In this document: piece after piece, positions 46,807 to 55,459 of the stretch
How positions within the stretch are numbered: the first letter of the stretch is position 1
Layout of the letters: each line of letters begins with the position of its first letter
DNA from: Thermoanaerobaculia bacterium
GTDB lineage: Bacteria; Acidobacteriota; Thermoanaerobaculia; Thermoanaerobaculales; Sulfomarinibacteraceae
DNA length: 64,000 bases
NCBI GenBank assembly: GCA_027061805.1
Contig: JAMOWA010000051.1
Span: forward strand, 49,718 to 113,717
Reading direction: 5' to 3'
The notes under the pieces: model-generated
Told to the model about the DNA's origin: nothing
The model's input: only the letters and a program-made list of their open reading frames with translations
The model's database searches: none
Translations under genes and position numbers: made by a program

Positions 46807-48027
46807 GTGTACGAGCTGACCCGTGTCATCGCCACCACACACGAGGTGAGCCTCAAGGGCGGCAACCGCCGCTGGTTCGAGCGCCGGCTCACGGCCAACG
46901 TCCGCCGCGCCCTGGAGGGCCTGCCCGTGGCCTCGGTCACGCGGCCGGGCTGGAGGGTCCTGGTGTCCTTCGCCGAACCCGTACCCTTCGTGGAGGCCGC
47001 CCGGCGCCTCGGCACGGTCTTCGGCCTCAACGCCATCATTCCCGTGGAGCACCTGGGTCACGACCTCGGCGGGGTGAAGGAGGCCCTGGCCGCACGCCTC
47101 CGTGGGATGCCTGCAAGGACCTTCGCGCTCCGGTGCCAGCGCTCGGACAAGAGCTTCCCCATGACCTCGGTGGAGATCGAGCGGGAGGTGGGTGGCGCGG
47201 TGAAGGCCGCCACGGGATGGACCGTGGACCTCTCTCGTCCCGACACCACGGTCCACCTCCTGCTCGACCAGAACGGCTTCTGGTTCTGGATGCGCTCCGT
47301 GCCCGGGCCCGGTGGTCTCCCCTCGGGCACCGGCGGACGGGGCTGCTGCCTGCTCTCCGGCGGGATCGACTCCCCCGTGGCCGCCTGGCTCATGATGAAG
47401 CGGGGCATGCGCCTGGACCTCGTCCACTTCCACTCGGTTCCCCGGACCGACCCCGCCAGCCTGGAGAAGGTGGAGGACCTGGCCCGCGTGCTGGCGCGCT
47501 ACCAGGGCCCCTGCCGCCTGGCCATGGTTCCGCTGCTGTCCATCCAGGAGGCCGTCGTCTCCCGCTGCCCGGAGGAGTACCGCGTCCTCCTTTACCGGCG
47601 CTTCATGCTGCGCCTCGCCACGGCCCTGGCCGGGCGCTTCCGGTCCACGGCCCTGGTGACGGGGGAGTCCCTGGGCCAGGTGGCGTCGCAGACCGTGGAG
47701 AACCTGGCGGCCGTGGAACGCGTGACGGAGCTCCCGGTCCTCCGGCCCCTCATCGGCACGGACAAGCAGGACATCGTGGACCTGGCCCGCCGGGCGGGGA
47801 CCTACGAGATCTCCATCCTCCCCCACTTCGACTGCTGCTCCTACCTGGTCCCCGACCGGCCCGCCACGAAGGCCCGCCCCGCCGACCTGGACGCCGCCGA
47901 GCGGGAGCTCGACGTGGACGAGCTCGTCCGGCAGGCGCTGCAGGACACCGAGATCAGGAAGCTCCGGGAGCCCGCCCCCTGGGACGAGATCCCCCCACCG
48001 CCGGGTACGGAGGAGATCGGGGAATGA
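46807..48027 (+). CDS. thiI: tRNA 4-thiouridine sulfurtransferase
   Basis: THUMP region, LLSGGIDSPVAAWLMMKRG, TGESLGQVASQTVENL. Confidence 0.92.
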   Translation: MYELTRVIATTHEVSLKGGNRRWFERRLTANVRRALEGLPVASVTRPGWRVLVSFAEPVPFVEAARRLGTVFGLNAIIPVEHLGHDLGGVKEALAARLRGMPARTFALRCQRSDKSFPMTSVEIEREVGGAVKAATGWTVDLSRPDTTVHLLLDQNGFWFWMRSVPGPGGLPSGTGGRGCCLLSGGIDSPVAAWLMMKRGMRLDLVHFHSVPRTDPASLEKVEDLARVLARYQGPCRLAMVPLLSIQEAVVSRCPEEYRVLLYRRFMLRLATALAGRFRSTALVTGESLGQVASQTVENLAAVERVTELPVLRPLIGTDKQDIVDLARRAGTYEISILPHFDCCSYLVPDRPATKARPADLDAAERELDVDELVRQALQDTEIRKLREPAPWDEIPPPPGTEEIGE

Positions 48028-48632
48028 GCCGGAGGCGGTCGCGCAGGGACCTGCTGACCTCCTGGCTGGGAGCCTTCCGGGAGGCCACCGAGGCCATGGT
48101 CTCGGCCCGGAAGCCGGACCCCGCCACCGCCCTTCGGCCCCCCGGGGCCCTCCTGCCCGACGAGCGGTTCCTGGAGGCCTGCACGGGGTGCGGCGACTGC
48201 ATCCCCGTCTGCCCCGTGGAGGCCATCGTGACCCTGGAGCTCGAGTCCGGGGCCGTCGTACCGGCCATCGTCCCGTCCAGGAAGGCCTGCCACCTCTGCA
48301 CGGACCTGTATTGCATCGCCGCGTGCCCCGAGGGGGCCCTGGTGAGCCCGGGGAGCGCGGAGCGGGTCCGGATGGGCATCGCGAAGGTGGACCCGAGGAT
48401 CTGTGTCACCTTCCACGGCCAGCCCTGCACGCTCTGCCATCGGGCCTGTCCCTACCCCGACCGCGCCATCACCATGATCGGCGGCCGGCCCCTGGTCTCC
48501 AGCGCCGCCTGCACGGGGTGCGGGCTGTGCGAGTTCGCCTGCCCCACCTCGCCGAAGGCCATCGTCATCGTCCCGGAGAGGAACCTGGTCCCCGGCCTCC
48601 GCGTTCCCCGGGACGAGTTCCCGGCGGGGTGA
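48024..48632 (+). CDS. 4Fe-4S ferredoxin-type protein (NapG/MauM-like)
   Basis: Several cysteine clusters, e.g. CTGCGDCIPVCPVEAI, CHLCTDLYCIAACP, CTLCHRACPYP, CTGCGLCEFACP. Confidence 0.88.
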   Translation: MSRRRSRRDLLTSWLGAFREATEAMVSARKPDPATALRPPGALLPDERFLEACTGCGDCIPVCPVEAIVTLELESGAVVPAIVPSRKACHLCTDLYCIAACPEGALVSPGSAERVRMGIAKVDPRICVTFHGQPCTLCHRACPYPDRAITMIGGRPLVSSAACTGCGLCEFACPTSPKAIVIVPERNLVPGLRVPRDEFPAG

Positions 48633-48656
48633 CGGCACACCCTCCCCCACCGCGGC

Positions 48657-48662
48657 TATAAT
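48657..48662 (+). promoter_or_regulatory. -10 box (TATAAT) upstream of homoaconitase gene
   Basis: Exact TATAAT, 35 bp before ATG with GGAGG RBS. Confidence 0.5.
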
Positions 48663-48696
48663 CCCCCTGCCCCGGCCCGGGGGATGGAGGTGCCCG

Positions 48697-50640
48697 ATGC
48701 CCCAGACCGTCACGGAGAAGATCGTCCAGGCCCACGCCGTGGACCTGCCGGCGGACCACGAGGTCCGCGCCGGCGACATGGTCACCGTGCGGCCCGCCCA
48801 CGTGATGACCCACGACAACACGGGGGCCGTGATCCCCAAGTTCCGCTCCATCGGCGCCACCAGGGTCGCCGACCCCACCCAGCCCGTGTTCGCCCTGGAC
48901 CACAACGTGCAGGACACCTCCGAGGCGAACCTGGCCAAGTACCGCGCCATCGAGGCCTTCGCGCGGGAGCACGGCATCGTGTTCCACCGCGCCGGCGAGG
49001 GCATCGGGCACCAGCTCATGGTGGAGCGCGGCTTCGTCCACCCCGGGAGCCTGGTGGTCGCCTCGGACTCCCACTCGAACATGTACGGGGCCCTCGCCGC
49101 CGTGGGCACCCCGGTGGTCCGCACCGACGCCGCGGCCCTCTGGGCCACGGGAACCACCTGGTGGCAGGTGCCCCGCACGGTGAAGGTCGTGCTCGAGGGC
49201 GAGCTCCGCAGCGGGGTCTCGGGCAAGGACGTGATCCTGACCCTCTGCGCCCTCTACTCCGCCGGCGAGGTCCTCAACGCGGCGGTGGAGTTCCACGGTC
49301 CCGGAGTGGCCTCCCTCTCCATGCCGGAGCGGCTCACCATCTCCAACATGACCACCGAGTGGGGCGCGCTGGTGGGATGGTTCCCCTTCGACGGGGTCAC
49401 CGCCGCCTACCTCCGGGAACGTGCCGCCGTGCTCGCCTCCATGGGGCTGGGTGACCGCCTGGACGAGGCCATGATCCGGGGCTGGGAGGCCGACCCGCCC
49501 ACCCCGGACCCCGACGCCGTCCACGCCGGCGAGATCACCCTCGACCTGGGCCTGGTGTCCCCCCACGTGACCGGCCCCGACACCGTGACCGTGTCCCGGC
49601 CCGCCGTGGAGGTGGCCCGGGAGCGGATCCGGGTGGACCGCGCCTACCTGCTGTCGTGCGTCAACGCACGGCTCGACGACCTGCGCGAGGCGGCGGAGAT
49701 CCTCCGTGGCCGGCGGGTGGCGGAGCACGTGAAGCTCTACGTGGCCGCGGCCTCGGCGGAGACCGAGGAGCGGGCCCGCGCGGAGGGCGTCTGGCAGGCG
49801 CTGGTGGATGCCGGGGCCGTCACGCTGCCGCCGGGGTGCGGGGCCTGCATCGGCCTCGGTGAGGGGCTGCTGGAGCCCGGCGAGGTGGGAATCTCGGCCA
49901 CCAACCGGAACTTCAAGGGCCGCATGGGGTCCCGGGAGGCCCGGGCCTACCTGGCCAGCCCGGCGGTGGTGGCGGCCTCGGCCCTGGCCGGGTACATCAC
50001 CACGCCGGGCGAGGCCCCCGGCGACGAGCCGCCCTTCACCTTCCGCGACCTCGGCTTCTCTCCGGAGCCGCGGGCCGTGGAGACCCTCGAGGGCTTCCCG
50101 GAACGCTTCGAGGGCCGGGCCCTGCTCCTGCCCGCCGACAACCTCAACACCGACGGCATCTACGGCAAGGACGTCACCTACCGCGACGACCTCACACCCG
50201 AGCAGATGGCCGGGTACGCCATGCTCAACTACGACCCCTCGTTCCAGCAGATCGCCCGCGAGGGCGACATCATCGTGGGGGGGCGGAACTTCGGCACGGG
50301 TTCCTCCAGGGAGCAGGCCGCCACCGCCCTCAAGTACCGGGGCATCCAGATGGTGATCGCCGAGAGCTTCTCGGCCACCTACCTCCGCAACGCCTTCAAC
50401 AACGCCTTCATCTGCCTGGAGAGCCCCGCGTTGAGCCGGGCCGTCCGGGAGGCGTATGCCGCCGAGGCCGGCTCGGGCGAGCGCACCATCCCCGCGGGGA
50501 CGCTCGTGGTGGACATCCGGCGGTCCGTGGCAGTGTGGCGCGATTCCGCCTACCCGCTCTCCCCCCTGGGGCCCGCGGCCCAGGAGCTGGTGCTGGCCGG
50601 AGGGCTGGAGGCCCTCACCCGGCGGCGGCTGGGCCTGTGA
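48697..50640 (+). CDS. Homoaconitase-like aconitase family hydro-lyase, fused large + swivel domains (fungal Lys4 type)
   Basis: SCVNAR, PPGCGACIGLGEGLLEPGEVGISATNRNFKGRMGS, swivel GRNFGTGSSREQAATAL. Confidence 0.85.
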   Translation: MPQTVTEKIVQAHAVDLPADHEVRAGDMVTVRPAHVMTHDNTGAVIPKFRSIGATRVADPTQPVFALDHNVQDTSEANLAKYRAIEAFAREHGIVFHRAGEGIGHQLMVERGFVHPGSLVVASDSHSNMYGALAAVGTPVVRTDAAALWATGTTWWQVPRTVKVVLEGELRSGVSGKDVILTLCALYSAGEVLNAAVEFHGPGVASLSMPERLTISNMTTEWGALVGWFPFDGVTAAYLRERAAVLASMGLGDRLDEAMIRGWEADPPTPDPDAVHAGEITLDLGLVSPHVTGPDTVTVSRPAVEVARERIRVDRAYLLSCVNARLDDLREAAEILRGRRVAEHVKLYVAAASAETEERARAEGVWQALVDAGAVTLPPGCGACIGLGEGLLEPGEVGISATNRNFKGRMGSREARAYLASPAVVAASALAGYITTPGEAPGDEPPFTFRDLGFSPEPRAVETLEGFPERFEGRALLLPADNLNTDGIYGKDVTYRDDLTPEQMAGYAMLNYDPSFQQIAREGDIIVGGRNFGTGSSREQAATALKYRGIQMVIAESFSATYLRNAFNNAFICLESPALSRAVREAYAAEAGSGERTIPAGTLVVDIRRSVAVWRDSAYPLSPLGPAAQELVLAGGLEALTRRRLGL

Positions 50641-51365
50641 GCGGAGCCGGCCGCCCTCCCGGGCCGGCCGCCGGGACGCAGGACCAACCCTGCCGCGGAG
50701 CCGTTCCGGAGCTCGACGGGGCCCGGAGCCGGGCGGAGCGGAGGAGGACGCGCCGGTTCTTCAACCGTGTCGCCCCCGCCTTCCACGTGATCGACCGGAA
50801 CCTCCTCCCCGCCTACCGGGAGGTCCTCGCGACGCTGGGGCTCGACCCCGCCCTGACGGTGCTCGACGTGGCCACCGGGACCGGCACCCTGGCGCTGGCC
50901 TTCGCCGAGCGCGGCCACACCGTCACGGGCATCGACTTCGCCGAACGGTTGCTGGCGAAGGCCCGCCGGCGCCTGCCCGGGGCCGATCTCCGGCTCATGG
51001 ACCTGGTGGAGCTCCCCCGCTTTCCGGACCGGAGCTTCGATGTGGTGACGACCGCCTACCTCCTCCACGGCCTTCCACCCGACCTCCGGCGGTTCACCCT
51101 CTGCGAGGCGGGGCGTCTCGCCCGCCGCCACGTCCTCGTGTTCGACTACCCCGGCCCCGGGCCGTGGTACGTGAGGATCATCGAGGCCATCGAAGGCCCC
51201 CACTACCCGGGCTTCGTGGCCCGTCCCTTCGCGGATCTCGCGGCCGAGGCGGGCCTGGAGGTGGTCCTCGGCGGCGAGACCTCCCGCCACGGCGGCTGGT
51301 GGCTGTGCAGGCCCGGCTCCCTCAGTCCCCCTCCTCTGGAAACCAGCGGTCCCACAGGGACCTGA
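50637..51365 (+). CDS. UbiE-like SAM-dependent methyltransferase
   Basis: RRFFNRVAPAFHVIDRNLLPAYR, VLDVATGTGTLALAFAERGH; GTG start overlaps upstream stop. Confidence 0.85.
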   Translation: MSGAGRPPGPAAGTQDQPCRGAVPELDGARSRAERRRTRRFFNRVAPAFHVIDRNLLPAYREVLATLGLDPALTVLDVATGTGTLALAFAERGHTVTGIDFAERLLAKARRRLPGADLRLMDLVELPRFPDRSFDVVTTAYLLHGLPPDLRRFTLCEAGRLARRHVLVFDYPGPGPWYVRIIEAIEGPHYPGFVARPFADLAAEAGLEVVLGGETSRHGGWWLCRPGSLSPPPLETSGPTGT

Positions 51366-51705
51366 GCGGCCAGCCCAGCACGCTCCCCACGGGCCTCCTC
51401 CCGAGGGCCATCAGGCAGAGGCGCGCCAGGCCCTCCGCCACCAGGAATGCGCTGAGCGCCCCCAGCATCCCCCCGTCGGCCTCCCCGCTGGCCAGGTCGA
51501 GGTATCCCCCGAAGAGCTCGCCTCCGGCGCCCGGCAGGGTGAAGGTCCAGGTGGGAACCTCCAGGACCCGGGCCCACCGTTCCTGGATCACCGGTGGTGC
51601 GAAGCAGGCCACGGGTGACCTCGACGACCTCCCAGATCTCGCCATCCCACACCACGGCCGTTCCCGGAAGATGGCCCAGCCCTCGAGCCGAGCCCCATGG
51701 AGCGC
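51322..51705 (-). pseudogene. Frameshifted hypothetical protein gene
   Basis: Plausible N-part GLGHLPGTAVVWDGEIWEVVEVT in one frame and plausible C-part VACFAPPVIQERWARVLEVPTWTFTLPGAGGELFGGYLDLASG...LWDRWFPEEGD in another; switch near 51605-51615. Confidence 0.45.
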
Positions 51706-51892
51706 GGGCTTCAGCCCGCATGGTCCCCACCCCGTCCTCCTCCGACGCCGCCAACACTCCACATGACCCGGACCGTCACCGTTGGGGGAGCGTCTGCCTG
51801 GATGCTCGAGGGTCCCTGCCCGTGCCCGTGCCCGCGAGGCCCATCCTCTCCCCTGCACCCCCGCTCCCCGGCGCCCCGGTGGCCGGGCGGGG

Positions 51893-51932
51893 GCACACCC
51901 TCACACCCTCACGCCCTCACGTCCTGACACCC
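51893..51932. repeat. Octamer tandem repeat (approx. TCACRCCC x5)
   Basis: gcacaccc tcacaccc tcacgccc tcacgtcc tgacaccc just downstream of C69 peptidase stop. Confidence 0.6.
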
Positions 51933-51939
51933 CCACCCC

Positions 51940-53562
51940 CTACGGCTGGCGCACCCCGCCCTCCGGGAGGCGGTAGCGCTCGCCCCGCTCGCGGACGACG
52001 CGTTCGAGCCAGGGCTCCGGGTAGCCCACGTCCTTCGGGCGGCCGGGTTTCTCCTGCACGTAGCCGTCGTTGTACTTCGTCAGCAGGAACTCCCCCAGCT
52101 CGCGCCAGCGCTGCACCAGGCGTTCCGCGTGTCCCACGGAGTGGTCGGTGAGGTAGGCCGCCGCGAGCTCCGGGTCCTCGCGGAGCAGCTCGAGCGCGGT
52201 CCGCTCCACCACGGGCTGGAGCTTCAGGTACCGTCCCTCGATCTCCCGCTGGACGGCCTGGATGTCCTTGACCATGTAGGAGTACTTCAGGTTGGCGATG
52301 TTGGCCACGAAGTTGAAGACCCACCAGGCGGAATCCCAGCTGAAGTGGTCCAGGCTGCCCGTGGCATAGGAGCTCGGGACCTCCCGGATGCCGCAGTAGA
52401 GCGGCGTGTAGCAGGTTGTGTAGGTGTCGTCCATGCCATACCACAGGACACCGCCCACGGGGTCCGGCAGCCAGGAGCGCGACTGGGAGACGAAGGAGTA
52501 GGCCGCCTGCTGGGTGGAGATGGGCCGCTCCCAGGTGTACTGCACGCCATCCACCGTCCAGCCCATGGGCCGCCACCGGTTGGGCGTGCCGAAGGGGCCC
52601 GCGTCCACGCCCACGGTCATGTCCAGCTCCGTGCCCTCGTAGTGGTCCCTCATGAGGGCCATCACGTCGGCCACCGAGAGCTTCTCGTCCGGGCGGATCC
52701 AGAGGGGGTAGGGCTCGGCCTCGCCCCGGCTCAGCGCGAAATCGGGCGAGAAGTTCCTCGAGGGCGCGGCCCGGCGGAAGACGCTCCAGACGCGGGTGTC
52801 CGAGTAACGGATGTGCTGCACCGTGGGGGGGTCGTAGGCCTCGTTGAAGCGGAAGGGCTCGCCGGAATCCGGGTCCCAGTAGCCCCGCTCCACCGCGAAG
52901 GAGACCACGTCGTCCGAGTGGAGGCAGTCGGGGTCGTCCAGGGGCACCTCACCGATCCGCGCCCGGTTGGCGTGCACCGAGATGAAACCGTCGGGGACCT
53001 TCCGGGCCACCCACACCGCCCCCTTCCGCCCCGGTCCCTTCCCGATCATCTCCAGGATCCAGGCCTCCTCCGGGTCCCCGATGGAGAAGGACTCGCCCGT
53101 GGAGGCGTAGCCGTACTCCGCCACGAGGTCCGTGATCACCCGGATGGCCTCCCGGGCCGTGCTGGCCCGCTGGAGCGCGATCCCCATGAGCCGCCAGTAG
53201 TGGAGCAGCCCGTCGGGGTTCTGGAGCTCCTTGCGGCCGTCGAAGGTGGTCTCCCCGATCACCACCTGGTGCTCGTTGATCAGCCCCACCACCGCGTGGG
53301 TGTGCGGGGGCTGGGGAATGCTCCCCTTCAGCTTCCCGTCCCAGCCACGGATCTCCAGGACCTCGCCCGGCTCGTGGTCCGCGGCCGGCTTGTGGCGGAG
53401 CTTCGGGTGGAACTCCCCGTCGCAGGAGTAGGTGATGATCACCGAGCCGTCCTTCGAGGCCCCCTTCGTCACCAGGATGCTGGTGCACCCCTCCCCCGCG
53501 TCCACGACCCCCAGTGCCAGCACGACGCAACCCGCCACCGTCCACAGCTTCCGAGCAATCAT
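51940..53562 (-). CDS. C69-family dipeptidase, secreted
   Basis: Signal peptide then CTSILVTKGASKDGSVIITYSCD; GDPEEAWILEMIGKG. Confidence 0.9.
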   Translation of the reverse strand: MIARKLWTVAGCVVLALGVVDAGEGCTSILVTKGASKDGSVIITYSCDGEFHPKLRHKPAADHEPGEVLEIRGWDGKLKGSIPQPPHTHAVVGLINEHQVVIGETTFDGRKELQNPDGLLHYWRLMGIALQRASTAREAIRVITDLVAEYGYASTGESFSIGDPEEAWILEMIGKGPGRKGAVWVARKVPDGFISVHANRARIGEVPLDDPDCLHSDDVVSFAVERGYWDPDSGEPFRFNEAYDPPTVQHIRYSDTRVWSVFRRAAPSRNFSPDFALSRGEAEPYPLWIRPDEKLSVADVMALMRDHYEGTELDMTVGVDAGPFGTPNRWRPMGWTVDGVQYTWERPISTQQAAYSFVSQSRSWLPDPVGGVLWYGMDDTYTTCYTPLYCGIREVPSSYATGSLDHFSWDSAWWVFNFVANIANLKYSYMVKDIQAVQREIEGRYLKLQPVVERTALELLREDPELAAAYLTDHSVGHAERLVQRWRELGEFLLTKYNDGYVQEKPGRPKDVGYPEPWLERVVRERGERYRLPEGGVRQP

Positions 53563-53644
53563 GCGCACCTCCCGGTGCGATCGTAGCATCCGGGCCCGGG
53601 CATCCCGCTTGCACGGCCCCATCCGCCGCTGTACTGTCGGCCCC

Positions 53645-55459
53645 GTGGAGCCGAAGGAAACGTCCGCGGGAAATCCGTCATTGCGGGCAGGAGTCCCTCC
53701 TTCAAGGCCCTGGGCCCGCATCATCCTGGTGTTCGCCCTGCTCCTCCCTTCCCTCCCCTACCTCCTGAACCTCCCCCATTTCGGCGCCTGCCAGTACAAC
53801 GATTACTACGGCATCATCAACCTCCTCCGGGACGGCGACGGGTTCACCCACGATCCCGTGCGGTGGCTCACCCTCAAGTCCAACGAGCACACCGTGACGC
53901 TGCCCGCCCTGGTCTACCTGGCCAACATCCGGCTCACCCATGGTGACAACCGGGGGCTCTCCTCCTTCGCCATAGCGCTGTTGTTCACGATCCTCCTGCT
54001 GCTTCGGCAGCTCGTGAATTCCACCCTCGACCCTTCTCCCGCCGCAGGGTGGCGTGTCTCCCTCCTCCTCGCGGCGGCCACCTTCTCCCCGGTTCCCGCC
54101 CACAGCGTGGTGATGGGGTTCTCGGGCACCATCTGGTTTCTCTCGAATGCCTTCGCGGTGGCTGCTCTGCACCTCGTCTCACGGGAACGGGACGGGCGTC
54201 CCGGGCCCATCTGGCCGGTGCTCCTCGTCGGGGGACTGGGCGCCCTCTCCTACTCCACCAACCTGTCACTGTGGCCCGCCCTCGTGGTGGTGGCCCTGGC
54301 GGTCCGGCGCCCTCGCCGTGATCTCGTGTCCATCGTGGTGGTTGGAGCGTGCGCGATACTCTTCGTCTCGCTTCGCTACACCCCATTGCCCTACCACCCC
54401 GAACCCAACCTGGCCCACCCGCTGGCGGTCCTCGAGCACACTGTCGTCTACCTCGGGGGCTTCCTCGCGGGATCGGTGGTCCCGGCGGCGGTTCTCGGAT
54501 CCCTTGGAATCGTCACCTCCGTGGTGCTGTGGGTGATCCTCCTCCGGCGATCCTCCGATGAAGCCCGACGGATGGCCCCCTGGCTCGGACTCCAGCTCTA
54601 TGCCCTCGGCAACGCGGTGGGAACCGGCGTGGGTCGCTCGGGCTTCGGTGTCCATCAGGCCCTCACCTCCCGCTACGGCTCCCTCGCGGCGCTCTTCTGG
54701 GTCGGGTGGGCCGTGCTCCTGCACCTGGAAGCCCGGAGGCGGCCCGACGAGTCGCGCTGCCACGGGTGGTCTCCGGTCATGGCGACCGTGGCCATCATCG
54801 GTGCGGTCGCGGCCTCCTGGGTCCGCGGCGCGCCCGTGCTCGAGCGGTACCTCGAGAACGCCCACCGGCAACCCCTGCCGGCCGAGGCCCTTCGTCTCGG
54901 CATCGCCGACCTCGAGGCCCTCCGGTTCCTCTCACCCGTGCCCGAGGAGGTGGAGCACATCCGCCCCTTCCTCCGGTCGCTCCGTCACGTGCCGTTCGAC
55001 CGGCCCCCCGTCAGCTGGACCTTCCTTCCCGAACGGGTTGCCGTTGCCGGCCCGCCGGTTCATGGTTTCCTCGACTCGGCCAGGAGGGTCGGCACCGGGG
55101 CGATCCGGGTCACCGGATGGGCCTGGACCCCGGAGGAGGAGATCACCGAGGTGCTCGTCGTCGGCCCGGAGGGCCAGCCGCTGGCCCGCATGGCGACCGG
55201 GCTCCCGAGGCCCGACGTGGCGCGGAAGGTGAACCGTGCTGCCCGCCGTTCCGGGTGGGCCGGGTACCTTCCTCCGGATACCGGCACCTGGCCGCTCCGC
55301 GCCGTGGCCAGGATGGCATCGGGGACCTGGAGGCCGGTGCCGGGGACGGCTTCACCCCCCGGAAGCCTGCATGGAGAGGGCTCCGCTGAAGCCACACAGC
55401 GGTCCGTCGACGTGGCCGGAGCCCCTCCTGCGGCGAGCCCCGCCACTACGGAACACTGA
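53645..55459 (+). CDS. Polytopic membrane protein (glycosyltransferase-like) with C-terminal Ig-like GWAW/RPDVA domain
   Basis: About 10 TM segments; C-terminal GFLDSARRVGTGAIRVTGWAWTPEEEITEVLVVGPEGQPLARMATGLPRPDVA. Confidence 0.65.
   Translation: MEPKETSAGNPSLRAGVPPSRPWARIILVFALLLPSLPYLLNLPHFGACQYNDYYGIINLLRDGDGFTHDPVRWLTLKSNEHTVTLPALVYLANIRLTHGDNRGLSSFAIALLFTILLLLRQLVNSTLDPSPAAGWRVSLLLAAATFSPVPAHSVVMGFSGTIWFLSNAFAVAALHLVSRERDGRPGPIWPVLLVGGLGALSYSTNLSLWPALVVVALAVRRPRRDLVSIVVVGACAILFVSLRYTPLPYHPEPNLAHPLAVLEHTVVYLGGFLAGSVVPAAVLGSLGIVTSVVLWVILLRRSSDEARRMAPWLGLQLYALGNAVGTGVGRSGFGVHQALTSRYGSLAALFWVGWAVLLHLEARRRPDESRCHGWSPVMATVAIIGAVAASWVRGAPVLERYLENAHRQPLPAEALRLGIADLEALRFLSPVPEEVEHIRPFLRSLRHVPFDRPPVSWTFLPERVAVAGPPVHGFLDSARRVGTGAIRVTGWAWTPEEEITEVLVVGPEGQPLARMATGLPRPDVARKVNRAARRSGWAGYLPPDTGTWPLRAVARMASGTWRPVPGTASPPGSLHGEGSAEATQRSVDVAGAPPAASPATTEH

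Noticed and set aside
52129-53586. 485-aa plus-strand ORF opposite the C69 peptidase
   Set aside because: Shadow ORF; peptidase on the minus strand has signal peptide and catalytic Cys context.
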